From assembly GCA_944319815.1 (NCBI GenBank), contig CALUEX010000001.1, positions 124,001-188,000 of the forward strand: a DNA stretch of 64,000 bases, written 5' to 3'. Both the position numbers and the translations under genes were made by a program. This DNA is from an uncultured Prevotella sp. (GTDB lineage Bacteria > Bacteroidota > Bacteroidia > Bacteroidales > Bacteroidaceae). Below the pieces are notes generated by a model, which was not told where the DNA came from, did no database searches, and worked only from the letters and a program-made list of their open reading frames with translations. This document shows positions 26,451 to 35,555 of the stretch, one piece after another; position 1 is the stretch's first letter; every line of letters begins with the position of its first letter.

Positions 26451-26882
26451 ATGGATAAAGATTTGATAAGTGTGTTGGTTGAAGGCAACTGCCGCGGAGT
26501 GGCGCGTTCGGTTCAAGGTGAGCTGAGGGCGTTCACTCACCGCGGCGTTGCCGATTTGTTCTGGCTCGTCACCGTCGAACCGGGCTTCCTGCGCGGCGCA
26601 TCCGTGGCCGACAAGGTCATAGGGCGTGGCGCGGCCCTGCTGCTTGTAAAGGGCGGCGTGCGCGAAGTCTATGCCCAAGTCATAAGCTCCGGTGCCCTCG
26701 AGGTGCTGCGCGGTGCGGGCATAGAGACATCGTTCGGCGAGGAAGTGGCCAACATCATCAACCGCACAGGCACCGACATCTGCCCCGTTGAGAAGCTGAC
26801 GGCCGGCACGTCGTCGCCCGACGAGGCGTATGAGCTGATAAAAGATTTTATAAACACCCACCCCACACCCCTCCCGAAGTGA
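26451..26882 (+). CDS. DUF1893 (TM1506-like) protein
   Basis: A 143-residue cytoplasmic protein of the DUF1893 family. The diagnostic stretch VADKVIGRGAALLLVKGGVREVYAQVISSGAL lies at residues 47-79 and a C-terminal NRTGTDICPVEKL at 104-116. The family fold is related to cytidine deaminases but its role is unknown. I start at ATG 26451; a TTG three codons upstream is possible. It is followed 144 bases later by an ECF-type S component, a pairing I recall in other Bacteroidales. Confidence 0.85.
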   Translation: MDKDLISVLVEGNCRGVARSVQGELRAFTHRGVADLFWLVTVEPGFLRGASVADKVIGRGAALLLVKGGVREVYAQVISSGALEVLRGAGIETSFGEEVANIINRTGTDICPVEKLTAGTSSPDEAYELIKDFINTHPTPLPK

Positions 26883-27026
26883 GGGGCTATGAATGCCATT
26901 GCTGGTGTTTGCAGGGTGGGAAAAGCCTATACACGATAACAACGAGAATGTTTTAACAAATCACGTTAAGCCCTTCCCTTTGGGATGGGTTTGGAGTGGG
27001 TCTAAAATCAAAAACCAATAATAACA

Positions 27027-27539
27027 ATGAAAACAACAACATCAACAGCGGTTTACTCCCTGAGTTACCGCGACAGCCGTGCCTACACCATGGCTGCGCT
27101 ATTCGTTGCGGGCAACATCCTGCTGCCCCAGTTGTGCCACCTCGTGCCGCAGGGCGGCTTGGTGTGGCTCCCCATCTATTTCTTCACCCTCGTCGCGGCC
27201 TACAAGTACGGCCTGGCGGCAGGTCTTCTCACGGCCCTCGTGTCGCCGATAGCCAACAGCCTGCTCTTCGGGATGCCGGCTGCGGCCGTGCTGCCCGTCA
27301 TCCTTACCAAGTCGGCATTGCTCGCCTTGGCCGCCGCCTTCATAGCCTCGAGGGTGCGCCGCGTTGCCCTTTGGGCCGTCGCCCTCGCCGTGCTGGCCTA
27401 CCAAGGCATAGGCACGCTGGCAGAGTGGGGCATGACCGGCTCGCTCACGACGGCCCTTCAGGACATCCGTCTGGGCTGGCCGGGCATGCTGGTGCAGGTA
27501 TTCGGCGGCTTCGCCATTATAAAGTTAATCAAGAAATAA
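27027..27539 (+). CDS. ECF transporter S-component-like membrane protein
   Basis: A 170-residue protein with five to six hydrophobic helices and very little else (LFVAGNILLPQLCHLVP, LPIYFFTLVAAYKYGLAAG, AVLPVILTKSALLALAAAF). The size and the conserved GLAAGLLTALVSPIANSLLFGMP region fit substrate-binding S components of energy-coupling factor vitamin transporters. The substrate cannot be read off. No ATPase or T component is in the window, so a shared ECF module elsewhere is implied. It ends 24 bases before the long palindrome at 27564. Confidence 0.7.
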   Translation: MKTTTSTAVYSLSYRDSRAYTMAALFVAGNILLPQLCHLVPQGGLVWLPIYFFTLVAAYKYGLAAGLLTALVSPIANSLLFGMPAAAVLPVILTKSALLALAAAFIASRVRRVALWAVALAVLAYQGIGTLAEWGMTGSLTTALQDIRLGWPGMLVQVFGGFAIIKLIKK

Positions 27540-27563
27540 TGGCTTTTTAGAAGTTTGTGGCGT

Positions 27564-27647
27564 AAAAGAAGTTAGGGAAGTTATAGCCAAATGCCTTGTT
27601 GATGACAACCAATAAAGGTGATGGCTATAACTTCCCTAACTTCTTTT
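27564..27647. repeat. Palindrome with 25-bp perfect arms between convergent genes
   Basis: 27564-27588 and 27623-27647 are exact reverse complements (arms contain GTTAGGGAAGTTATAGCC), separated by 34 bases that include AAATGCC. Each arm ends in an A/T run, so it may terminate transcription of both the S-component gene (+) and kup (-). It belongs to the variable-arm family. Confidence 0.85.
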
Positions 27648-27667
27648 ATTCCCTTAACTCCCTTTGC

Positions 27668-29644
27668 TTACTCTTCTTCCACAACTTTTTCTATACGCCG
27701 CAGGTGCTTGGCACGGCCCGATATTATCAGCGGAACACGCTCTACAACCACAACAGATGTGTCAAGTCCGAGTGCGTTAGGCTCGTCAATGCCTATTTTC
27801 CGGATAATGGCGTAGAGACTCATCAGCAGGTTCTGACGGCGGTTGTGCGAGTCTTCAGGATAATATATACGGTGAATTATGACAAAGCGGAAGTCGCCCG
27901 GTATGCCGTTCTTGCGCAATGAAGGGTACGTACTGGTAAGGTCCAGCTTGCCGTCGGCCACAAGATCCTCAACTATTTGCCGCAAGTAAAGGCTCACACG
28001 GGGCTCAATCCTGAATCCGATGCGCATTGTCACGCTGAAAAGAGTATCCTTTACGAGCGGCGTAAAGGTATATTCCAACGTGTCGGGAGTGTCGGCGAAC
28101 TCAAGGTTAAGCAGCCAGTAGTGGTCGGCACGCTTGGGTTGCTTGTTTATTATGGAGTAGACCAGCTTGTCATCCACGCTTCCTTCGCCGTGTGAATGGT
28201 TCACATATACAAGGTTTGAGGCGTACTTAGGTATTGTATCGTCAGCCTTTATGTCGGATATTATGCCGTAATAGTCGCTCGTCCGCTTAGAAGAGAGATG
28301 CCGTCGGCGTATTTTCAACGCGGCAACCCACACCAACATGATGAAGCACAGCAGTCCGCCGATAAGCAGCGTGAACCAACCGCCCGCCATGAACTTTGAC
28401 AGATTGGCGGCAAGGAATATCCCTTCAATCACGCAGTAGGCGCCGACAAACGCCAACGCGGCCGCACGTGCCGTACCGCTCATGCGCAGGTAGAACCCCA
28501 ATAGCAGCGTCGTCATCAGCATGGTGACGGTGATTGCCAGTCCGTAGGCAGCCTCCATGCGCGACGAGTCACGGAAAAGCAGCACCGTAAGCACCACTCC
28601 CACGTACATCGTAAGGTTCACCGCCGGTATGAACAGCTGTCCCTTCACGTTTGTGGGGTGCTTGATACGCATGCGTGGCCAGAAGTGCAGGTTCATGGCT
28701 TCACTCAATATAGAGAACGAACCGCTGATAAGCGCCTGGCTGGCCACGATTGCCGCCCCAGTGGCCATTACTATCGCGAAGAGCAACATGTCCTGTGGCA
28801 CGATGGCATAGAATGGGTTTACGCCAGCAGTTATCTGTCCTGCGTTGGCCAGAATCCACGCTCCCTGCCCGAGATAGTTGAGTATCAGCATTGCCTTTAC
28901 GAACAGCCAGCTTATCGTTATGTTACGACGGCCGCAATGCCCGAGGTCAGAGTACAGTGCCTCAGCGCCCGTCGTACACAAGAATACGGCGCCGAGTATG
29001 AAGAACCAGCTGGGCGACTCTACAAGCAAACGCACCGCATAATACGGGTTAAAAGCCTTCAATACCTGCGGACAGGCCGTCAGCGCCGCCGCGCCAGCCA
29101 CCCCGAGCAACAAGAACCAGAGCAGCATGAACGTGCCGAAAGTGCGCCCTATGTGCTCAGTGCCGAACCTTTGGACGAAGAATATCACAGTGATTATCGC
29201 AATCACCACGGGCATTACGGGCAGGTCGGGGCTTATTCCCTCCAGTCCCTCGATAGCAGTAGTCACCGTGATGGCGGGCGTTATCACGCCGTCGGCAAGC
29301 AAGGTGCTCGCCCCGATAACGGCTATCACGTAAATCCACCTGTGCCTGTGTCGCCTGAGCAGGGCGTAGAGGGCCAGTATGCCGCCCTCGCCGTTGTTGT
29401 CGGCACGCAGCGCGATAAGCACGTATTTTACCGTAGTCTGCAACGTAAGCGTCCATATTATACACGAAAGCGCGCCGAGGATATAGTCTGTGTCGAGCGT
29501 CTCGCCGGTGCTTACGATGGCTTTCATCACGTAAAGGGGCGACGTTCCTATGTCGCCGAACACTATCCCGAGTGTCATGAGCAGCCCCGCCATTCCGGCC
29601 TTACCGGCCGTCGCGGCTGTGGAAGCATGTCTTAAATCTGCCAT
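27668..29644 (-). CDS. kup: Kup-family potassium uptake protein
   Basis: A 658-residue K+/H+ symporter of the KUP/HAK/KT family. The N-terminal GIVFGDIGTSPLYVMKAI signature lies at residues 26-43. About twelve membrane helices run to residue 440, and a cytoplasmic C-terminal domain of about 200 residues follows. Typical segments are TEALYSDLGHCGRRNI (residues 223-238) and YLGQGAWILAN. The length is normal. A well-formed promoter lies at 29697-29729. The gene is convergent with the S-component gene. Confidence 0.95.
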   Translation of the reverse strand: MADLRHASTAATAGKAGMAGLLMTLGIVFGDIGTSPLYVMKAIVSTGETLDTDYILGALSCIIWTLTLQTTVKYVLIALRADNNGEGGILALYALLRRHRHRWIYVIAVIGASTLLADGVITPAITVTTAIEGLEGISPDLPVMPVVIAIITVIFFVQRFGTEHIGRTFGTFMLLWFLLLGVAGAAALTACPQVLKAFNPYYAVRLLVESPSWFFILGAVFLCTTGAEALYSDLGHCGRRNITISWLFVKAMLILNYLGQGAWILANAGQITAGVNPFYAIVPQDMLLFAIVMATGAAIVASQALISGSFSILSEAMNLHFWPRMRIKHPTNVKGQLFIPAVNLTMYVGVVLTVLLFRDSSRMEAAYGLAITVTMLMTTLLLGFYLRMSGTARAAALAFVGAYCVIEGIFLAANLSKFMAGGWFTLLIGGLLCFIMLVWVAALKIRRRHLSSKRTSDYYGIISDIKADDTIPKYASNLVYVNHSHGEGSVDDKLVYSIINKQPKRADHYWLLNLEFADTPDTLEYTFTPLVKDTLFSVTMRIGFRIEPRVSLYLRQIVEDLVADGKLDLTSTYPSLRKNGIPGDFRFVIIHRIYYPEDSHNRRQNLLMSLYAIIRKIGIDEPNALGLDTSVVVVERVPLIISGRAKHLRRIEKVVEEE

Positions 29645-29696
29645 AAAAGCAATCTTTTTGTCATGTTTATTGTTCTATTTATCTTGAAAACGGGTG

Positions 29697-29729
29697 CAAA
29701 TATAGTTTAAATAGTCTGAAACGTACAAA
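29697..29729 (-). promoter_or_regulatory. Promoter of kup
   Basis: On the minus strand TTTG (29729-29726) and TATATTTG (29704-29697) are 21 bases apart, matching the Bacteroidetes consensus. It lies 53 bases before the ATG at 29644. Confidence 0.7.
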
Positions 29730-29813
29730 AATTAACACCTTTTATGTGCCGAGGTAATACCGTATTTTTTACAAGTTTATAATCCTTTGATAATCACGGC
29801 GTTATCAAAAGCA

Positions 29814-29850
29814 AAAAGAAAAACCGCCAACCATGCAGTGGTTGGCGGCT
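29814..29850 (-). terminator. Rho-independent terminator of the DUF4890 gene
   Basis: CCGCCAACC (29824-29832) pairs with GGTTGGCGG (29840-29848). On the minus strand the stem is followed by TTTTTCTTTTT (29824-29814). It lies 50 bases after the stop codon at 29900. Confidence 0.85.
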
Positions 29851-29899
29851 TGTAGAGCGTACGGTAAGTTTTTTTTATGTCTGGAAATCCGTACTTTGT

Positions 29900-30481
29900 C
29901 TACTCTATTGTTTTTCTGTCAGGCTCATGCCTGCCGTTGGGCCTGCCCATGATGTCGCACTTAGCGATGCTCTCACGCACTTTCTGCCACTTCGTATATT
30001 GTTCGTCGGTAAGGATTTTTCGTATCTTCTTCTCTGTTTTTTCGCGCTGTTTCCTGGCCTTTTCGCGCTGTTCCTCTCTGTTGTCGGTATCTGCGTCCTG
30101 TGGCACGAAGCCTTGGCGCGGCGGCTGGCCGCCACCCATAGGCGGTCTGCCGCCCATGCCCCGATGTCCCGGGGCGCCTTCTCCCGGACGTGCTGCGCCG
30201 CCTAAGCGTGACGGACTGTCGCCGTTCATGCTCTCCATTTGCCGCTCCGCCTGCTTCAGGTTCAGCTTATACAGTTTTTTATATTGCTTCTCCGTGAGGT
30301 CGAGCAGCGAGTCCATACGGTGTGTCAGCAGCGCAGCCTGCTTCTCGGGCGATGGCGGCAGCACTCTGCGTTCTTGCCTTTGGGCCATCCGCCCCGCGTC
30401 GGCCACGTCCTGCGCCGTGGCCGTGGTAATGCACATTGCCGCCGAGGCACATGCCAAAATGATAGTTTTTCTTATATTCAT
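29900..30481 (-). CDS. DUF4890-like exported protein
   Basis: A 193-residue protein with a signal peptide (cleaved near ATAQ, residue 24). A helical, charge-rich region follows: RMDSLLDLTEKQYKKLYKLNLKQAERQME at about 53-81, then a Pro/Gly/Arg-rich linker, then KKIRKILTDEQYTKWQKVRES. The two LTxxQYxKxY/W motifs resemble the LTxxQ motifs of Spy/CpxP-type periplasmic proteins and match DUF4890 of Bacteroidales. The role may be envelope stress or metal sensing by analogy, but this is inference. A TACCTTTG -7 element (30522-30515) precedes it. Confidence 0.75.
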   Translation of the reverse strand: MNIRKTIILACASAAMCITTATAQDVADAGRMAQRQERRVLPPSPEKQAALLTHRMDSLLDLTEKQYKKLYKLNLKQAERQMESMNGDSPSRLGGAARPGEGAPGHRGMGGRPPMGGGQPPRQGFVPQDADTDNREEQREKARKQREKTEKKIRKILTDEQYTKWQKVRESIAKCDIMGRPNGRHEPDRKTIE

Positions 30482-30514
30482 AACGTTCAGTGTTGTTATT
30501 GTTTATGTTCATGG

Positions 30515-30522
30515 CAAAGGTA
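30515..30522 (-). promoter_or_regulatory. Putative -7 element of the DUF4890 gene
   Basis: The minus strand reads TACCTTTG, 33 bases before the ATG at 30481. No good -33 TTTG lies at the expected distance. The rest of 30523-30718 shows no gene. Confidence 0.45.
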
Positions 30523-30718
30523 ACGAAGATTGTTTTAATGTAAAAAACTATTATGCAAACGATATTTTTTAGTATATAAACATGTCCGTACCGTGTGAAG
30601 CCACAAACCGTATGTAAACATTTGTCAAATTCTCCTGCCTCCAGCATGAGCACGGAAGAACACGGATTTTTGACTCTAACGTAATATCTTGAGTGTCAAT
30701 GCGTTACAAACAGTATTT

Positions 30719-30800
30719 TAAAATGCCGCCTTTTAGTCTCCAAAAGACGGCATTTTAGCGTGCGATTGACGGCCTTTCGTCTTGCTGTTTGCCGTCTTTT
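30719..30800. repeat. GCCTTTT-type multi-hairpin repeat
   Basis: AAAATGCCGCCTTTT pairs with AAAAGACGGCATTTT (30720-30756), then GACGGCCTTTCGTC and GCCGTCTTTTGCC follow. Same family as 18069, 24538, 35105, 43484, 53751, 57424 and 62780. Confidence 0.7.
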
Positions 30801-30882
30801 GCCAACCCGAAAATATGCTACGGCACGACGGCTTGCGGCAAGTTTTATGCAGGATGGTGCTCCGTGTGTTGCGCAAAATGTG

Positions 30883-30890
30883 TAATTTTG
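30883..30890 (+). promoter_or_regulatory. -7 promoter element directly before the TPR regulator start codon
   Basis: TAATTTTG ends only 4 bases before the ATG at 30895, so transcription would begin at or next to the start codon. The -33 box is not well matched. Confidence 0.45.
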
Positions 30891-30894
30891 CATC

Positions 30895-32634
30895 ATGAAA
30901 CGACTTCTTCCGCTTGCCTTCATGCTGGCGTTCCTCATGCTGTCGTGCGACAGGTTCGCCAAGTATGAAGCCATGCTTTACCCCATCGACAGCGTAGCCC
31001 AAGAGCGTCCCGACAGCGCCCTGCGGCTGCTTGAGGCCCTGGAGCCGCGCATTGTGGACGCTCCCGAGCGCGTGAAGGCGTATTACGGCCTGATGAAAGC
31101 CAAGTATATGCTCAAGTCGGGGGCACGGTTTACGTCTGACAGTGCCATCCGCGCCGTGGCCGGTTACTACGACCGCCACGGCGACGACAACCACCGGATG
31201 TTCTCCAAGCTGTTGCTTGGCTGCGTGAACTATACGATGGGCGACAACACCGAAGCCATGCTCAACCTCGAGGCGGCTGCCGCCAGCGCCGACACCACGT
31301 CGGACGACTGCCTGTACGTGGTGCTCGGCCAGGTGTACGCCCATCTTTCGCAGGTTTATCTTGACGAGTACATGCCGCGTAACGTCATCCGCGCCTCGCG
31401 CCTTTGCTACCGATATTCAATGCGTGCGGGCGATACGCTCACGGCGTTGAGCGGTCTAGACCATATATCCAACGCCTACATCTTCATGGGACAGCCTGAC
31501 TCCGCCGTGGCGGTAACCCTCCGTTCGTCGCGCCTTTTCCGTGAGAGCGGCTACGTAGAGGCGTCGGCAATATCCCAAGCGAAGCTAATCGAGATATATC
31601 TTGACCGTAACGACACGGCCAACGCGGCGCGCTGCATGACCGTGTTCGACCGTGACTCGCGCGTAATCGACCCCCACGGCGACGCAAAACCCGACTACCA
31701 GGGCATTTATTACGTCAAGGCCATCTATTCGGTCTGCACCAACCGCCTTGACTCCGCCGCCTACTGGCTGGGCAAAATCCGGCAAATCGACAAGCCCACG
31801 GTTGCCATGCGCGAGGCAGCGGCATACGGTCTGTGGCAGATGTACGACAAGATGGGTGCCAAGGACTCCGCACTGAAATACGCAACGGAGAGCAGCGAAC
31901 TCTCAGACAGCCTCACGAAGGAGATTATGAAGAACGCCTGTTCGGTGGTTCAGGCGCAATACGAGCGCACAAGCCTGCGTGGGCAGGTGGCTGACAAGGC
32001 TCTCGAGGCCGAGCGGATGAAGACCACCGCACTGGCCGTAGCCCTCATGCTGTTCGCCGTCTTGTCAGTCTTTATGTACGTAGTAAGGAAAAGGCGCGAG
32101 GAGATGCGCCGCCGCGAACGGCACCACCGCCAAGACATCGAAGCCCTGGCGCGCGCCCAGACCGAGCTGCAACAGCTCCTTACGCTTACCGAGGGGGAGC
32201 GCGACGCCCTCATAAGGGAGAAGAGCGACGCCATAGAACGGCTGCAAAGCCTTGAGAGCTTGCAGCGTCGCGTAGACGAGGCGACCGTTGAAGAACGCCT
32301 CGCCAACGCCGGCATAGCGCGCCGTTTCAGGCAGATTGCCCTTAATCCGGTAACGAAACCAACCAATGAGGAGTGGCAGGCGTTGCGCTCGATGCTCAAC
32401 TCCGAGGTGCCCGGTTTTTACTCGACGCTGAACAACGGGCACATTCTGCGACCCGACGAATACAACCTCTGTATGCTCCTGCGGCTGCATTTTAAGCCCT
32501 TGGAAATCAGCAATCTCACCGGCATTTCGCAAAAGAACGTCTCCGCAATGCGCCGAAGGTTGCTCCAGAAGGTGCTCGGACGCGACGGCAAGCCCGGCGA
32601 GTTTGACGACTTTATCATGGGGATTGTCAGGTGA
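30895..32634 (+). CDS. Membrane-tethered TPR protein with C-terminal helix-turn-helix
   Basis: A 579-residue protein with a lipoprotein-like signal ending in LMLSC (Cys18). TPR-like helical repeats fill residues 25-350, followed by a membrane helix at about 376-398 (ALAVALMLFAVLSVFMYVV). A coiled coil at 400-465 (RRERHHRQDIEALARAQTELQ) comes next. The C-terminal region 485-579 resembles a LuxR-like HTH (LRLHFKPLEISNLTGISQKNVSAMRRRLLQKVLG). This layout, with outside TPR sensor, membrane span and inside DNA-binding domain, is common in Bacteroidetes, but target genes and signal are unknown. The outer-membrane barrel gene follows 270 bases downstream and is a plausible target. Confidence 0.75.
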   Translation: MKRLLPLAFMLAFLMLSCDRFAKYEAMLYPIDSVAQERPDSALRLLEALEPRIVDAPERVKAYYGLMKAKYMLKSGARFTSDSAIRAVAGYYDRHGDDNHRMFSKLLLGCVNYTMGDNTEAMLNLEAAAASADTTSDDCLYVVLGQVYAHLSQVYLDEYMPRNVIRASRLCYRYSMRAGDTLTALSGLDHISNAYIFMGQPDSAVAVTLRSSRLFRESGYVEASAISQAKLIEIYLDRNDTANAARCMTVFDRDSRVIDPHGDAKPDYQGIYYVKAIYSVCTNRLDSAAYWLGKIRQIDKPTVAMREAAAYGLWQMYDKMGAKDSALKYATESSELSDSLTKEIMKNACSVVQAQYERTSLRGQVADKALEAERMKTTALAVALMLFAVLSVFMYVVRKRREEMRRRERHHRQDIEALARAQTELQQLLTLTEGERDALIREKSDAIERLQSLESLQRRVDEATVEERLANAGIARRFRQIALNPVTKPTNEEWQALRSMLNSEVPGFYSTLNNGHILRPDEYNLCMLLRLHFKPLEISNLTGISQKNVSAMRRRLLQKVLGRDGKPGEFDDFIMGIVR

Positions 32635-32640
32635 TTTTTA

Positions 32641-32785
32641 GGGAGTTAGAGGGAGTTAAGGGGAGTTAGGCTCACTGTGTTCGCCGGAGTTAAAGGACAA
32701 ATGCCTTGCTGCCATGAGCAAAACTATTGTCCTTTAACTCCCTATAACTCCGGCGCGGAGCGCCTAACTCCCTTTAACTCCTTAT
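32641..32785. repeat. TTAACTCC-family palindrome
   Basis: Left words GGAGTTAGAGGGAGTTAAGG, GGAGTTAGGC and CCGGAGTTAAAGGACAAATG face TTGTCCTTTAACTCCC, ATAACTCCGG, GCCTAACTCCC and TTTAACTCC around GCCTTGCTGCCATGAGC. It includes the AAATGC core. Confidence 0.75.
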
Positions 32786-32904
32786 TCTACAATGCCCTGT
32801 TTATGGGCGTTGTAGAATATTGTAGAAAATGGCGGACGTCGTTTTGCTGCCTGTTTCATGGCGTTTCAATACCTTTGTCGGCGTAAACCAAGAAACATAC
32901 GACG

Positions 32905-35055
32905 ATGAAGAAAACATTAGTTTCTTTCCTTTTGTTATTCGTTTGCCTTGCGGTGGCGGCGCAGACGGCGGCCGACGACTCGCTAAGGCTTGACAGCATA
33001 GTGCGCACGTTGCCCGAAGTGATGGTCAGCGGGGAGCGTCCCGTGGTGAAAGTGAGGGGCGGCGCATTAGTGTATGACGTCAACCGCCTGGCCGGAAGCA
33101 CGACGACGGACAACGCATACGACGCCTTGAAGGCACTGCCCGGTGTGGTGGAGACTGACGGACAGCTGACACTTGGCGGCCAGGCGGTGACCGTCATCAT
33201 GGACGGACAGGTGACAAACCTCAGCCAGGAGCAGCTCGCGCAGGTGCTGAAGAGCGTTCCAAAGGACAGGGTTGGCGACGTAGAAGTGATGTACAGCGCA
33301 CCGGCGAAGTATCAGGTGCGCGGCGCCTGCATCAACATCAGATTCAGACACGAGACCGCCGAGCGGCAAACGCTTACGGGAGAGGTGTTCGGCTTGTACG
33401 ACCAGAGCCACCACGCGGCCTTCCAGGAGCGTGCAAGCGTTGTGTATATGGGCAAGAGACTGAGTGCCGACCTGATGTATTCGCACAGTCACGGCGACTC
33501 TTTCAACACACGTGAGATAACCTCTCACCATGCGCTTGACGACGGAAGCCTGCACGACATACAGTCGTTTGAACGCACGCTCGCCACCGGCCACAATCAC
33601 AAGCTGCGCCTCTCGGCAGGCTACGGCTTCTCCGACAACCACCGTTTGAGCCTGACTTACTACGGCAACTACGCCACAACGGACAACCGTCAGCGCATAA
33701 CGGGCGCGATAACCGGCCGCAACGACTTCGACTCAAAGCCGTGGCTGCACGACGTTATGCTTGATTACAAGATGCCGTCAGGCACGAACATCGGCGCGGA
33801 ATACACCTATTACAACAGTCCGCAGACTCAAAGGCTTAGCAGTGTGCTGACCGACCGCGAGCTGAACTATCTTGTAAACAACCGCCAAAGGCTTGACATC
33901 TGGCGCGTGTACGCCAAGCAAGAGCATACGCTTGCGGGCGGATGGGGACTCAACTATGGCGCGTCGTACATCAGGAGCACCGACAACAGCCGTCAGGAGT
34001 ATGAGGAGTTGACAAATAGACAAGTTACGAGCAGACAAGGAGATGTGCCTGTTTCATCTTCGTCTGGCAACAATGCAAATCCCCTTGTTGACTTGTCAAC
34101 TCGTAACTTGTCAACTAAAAAAATAGAGAATACGGTCAACCTGTACGCCGGTTTCAGCAAGAATTTCGGCAATAAGGTAATCATCGACGCATCGCTTGCA
34201 GCCGAATATTACAACAGCACGGCGTGGAACGAGTGGAACTGGCTGCCCACGCTGAACGTTACTTACCTGCCTGCGGAGGGCCACGTGCTGCAACTGTCGG
34301 TCGGCAGCGACACGGGTTACCCCGAATATTGGGCCGTACAGGACTTCATAACGTACAGCAACGGCGGATATGACGAAATCGTAGGCAACCCGGCATTGAA
34401 GCCGTCGCACGAATATTCGGCAAGTCTGACATACGTGATGAAGAACAAATACGTCTTCAGGGGCTGGTTCTCGTACACCGACGACCATTTCATGCAGACC
34501 CTCTACCAGCGTTCCGACGAGCTGACGGAGACGTTCCGCTGGGTGAACTTCGACTTCCAGCAACAGGCAGGGCTTATGGCGGCGGTGCCGTTGAGGCTCG
34601 GCGGCTGGTATAGCGGCAACCTTACGGCAACGGGAGTGTGGCTAAGGCATAAGGACAGCGACTTTTACGACATACCCTTCGACCGCTCCAAGATGCTCGG
34701 CATCTTCACGCTGAAAAACGAGTTCACCATCTCCCGGAAGCCGGAAATAGTGCTTTCGCTTGACGGCCAGGTGCAGACGAAGGCGATACAAGGCAACTAC
34801 GACCTGCCAGCGGCGGGCCGTGTGGACGCCGCAGTGCAGCTGAGGTTCCTCAAGAACAAACGCGCCACGCTGAAGGTGTATTGCAACGATATATTCGAGA
34901 CGTCGCACATTGACCCTTACATCCGCTTCCGTGGGCAGGACTTCAACATGAAGATGTCGAGCTTCCGCCACGTCGGGGTGACCTTCAGCTACGCTTTCGG
35001 CAGCTACGAGGAGAAGGAACACAGGGAAGTTGACACCTCGCGTTTCATGAAATGA
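32905..35055 (+). CDS. TonB-receptor-like outer-membrane beta-barrel protein (OMP_b-brl_3 type)
   Basis: A 716-residue protein with a signal peptide (cleaved near VAAQ, residue 20) and a plug-like domain (residues 35-150; LPEVMVSGERPVVKVRGGALVYDV, ALKALPGVVETDG, VGDVEVMYSAPAKYQVRG). A large C-terminal barrel follows. The usual CarboxypepD-like domain before the plug is absent. Residues 368-407 are a Ser/Thr/Gln/Asn-rich stretch encoded by a repeat element; it would fall in a loop of the barrel. The substrate is unknown. The upstream TPR regulator may control it. Confidence 0.8.
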   Translation: MKKTLVSFLLLFVCLAVAAQTAADDSLRLDSIVRTLPEVMVSGERPVVKVRGGALVYDVNRLAGSTTTDNAYDALKALPGVVETDGQLTLGGQAVTVIMDGQVTNLSQEQLAQVLKSVPKDRVGDVEVMYSAPAKYQVRGACINIRFRHETAERQTLTGEVFGLYDQSHHAAFQERASVVYMGKRLSADLMYSHSHGDSFNTREITSHHALDDGSLHDIQSFERTLATGHNHKLRLSAGYGFSDNHRLSLTYYGNYATTDNRQRITGAITGRNDFDSKPWLHDVMLDYKMPSGTNIGAEYTYYNSPQTQRLSSVLTDRELNYLVNNRQRLDIWRVYAKQEHTLAGGWGLNYGASYIRSTDNSRQEYEELTNRQVTSRQGDVPVSSSSGNNANPLVDLSTRNLSTKKIENTVNLYAGFSKNFGNKVIIDASLAAEYYNSTAWNEWNWLPTLNVTYLPAEGHVLQLSVGSDTGYPEYWAVQDFITYSNGGYDEIVGNPALKPSHEYSASLTYVMKNKYVFRGWFSYTDDHFMQTLYQRSDELTETFRWVNFDFQQQAGLMAAVPLRLGGWYSGNLTATGVWLRHKDSDFYDIPFDRSKMLGIFTLKNEFTISRKPEIVLSLDGQVQTKAIQGNYDLPAAGRVDAAVQLRFLKNKRATLKVYCNDIFETSHIDPYIRFRGQDFNMKMSSFRHVGVTFSYAFGSYEEKEHREVDTSRFMK
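34007..34126 (+). repeat. GACAAG/GACGAG palindromic element inside the beta-barrel gene
   Basis: Left words GAGTTGACAAATAGACAAG and TTACGAGCAGACAAGG face right words CCTTGTTGACTTGTCAAC and TCGTAACTTGTCAACT around CAATGCAAATCC. The frame stays open (residues 368-407). Confidence 0.75.
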
Positions 35056-35104
35056 CGCCCCGTTGAGGCGCATGGCGTATCTTGTTGAAAACCAGTAGTT
35101 TGCG

Positions 35105-35410
35105 AATGCCGCGGCGAAAGGCGGCCTTTCGCCGCGTAAAAGGTGTGCTTTCGGCGCGTAAAACGTGGCCTTTCGGGATGCAAAAGGAGTTCTCCAGTAG
35201 TTAAAGAAGTTGAAGTAGTTATCGCTCACTGCGTTCGCTAAGGAGTTAAAGACAAATGCTTTTTCCTTTAGGAGTTAAGGAGTTATGTAGTAAAGGAGTT
35301 AAAGACGTTAGCCTTTTCATTCATTCCCCTCCCCTCGGGGAGGTCGGGAGGGGGCTTTTGGAAGGGGGCTTCGGGGCTTCTGGGAGGGGGCTGCCCGGTA
35401 GTTGGGCAGT
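35105..35410. repeat. GAAAGGC multi-hairpin, TTAACTCC-family words and GGGAGGGGGCT element
   Basis: 35105-35190: GCGAAAGGCGGCCTTTCGCC and two further imperfect units. 35195-35310: AGTTAAAGAAGTTGAAG, AAGGAGTTAAAGACAAATGC and AGGAGTTAAGGAGTTATG words. 35325-35400: CCCCTCGGGGAGGTCGGGAG and GGGGGCT. No gene is seen between 35056 and 35578. Confidence 0.75.
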
Positions 35411-35460
35411 TTGCGGATATTCATAAAATGAAAATAAAAGTTTGTTTAACACGCTTTTAT

Positions 35461-35491
35461 TTTGCATTTCTCTCGATTTGCACTATCTTTG
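35461..35491 (+). promoter_or_regulatory. Promoter of the glycyl-tRNA synthetase gene
   Basis: TTTG at 35461-35464 and TATCTTTG at 35484-35491, exactly 19 bases apart. The start codon is 88 bases downstream. Confidence 0.85.
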
Positions 35492-35494
35492 CAC

Positions 35495-35555
35495 GCAAAA
35501 TAATGCGGAGAAACCGCATTTTGCAGCAAGCGTTCATGCGCTTGGTTATTTTTTC
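35495..35555 (+). promoter_or_regulatory. Structured leader with terminator-like hairpin before glyS
   Basis: A first stem pairs AATGCGG (35502-35508) with CCGCATT (35514-35520). A second pairs CAAGCG (35527-35532) with CGCTTG (35539-35544) and is followed by GTTATTTTTTC. The U-rich end suggests attenuation. The downstream motif TTTTTTCATTTAAGGTAAAC resembles part of the candidate small RNA at 57833. Confidence 0.5.

Noticed and set aside
27596-29635. Plus-strand frames opposite kup (for example 28658-29635)
   Set aside because: Antisense to a clear Kup transporter; no domain in translation.
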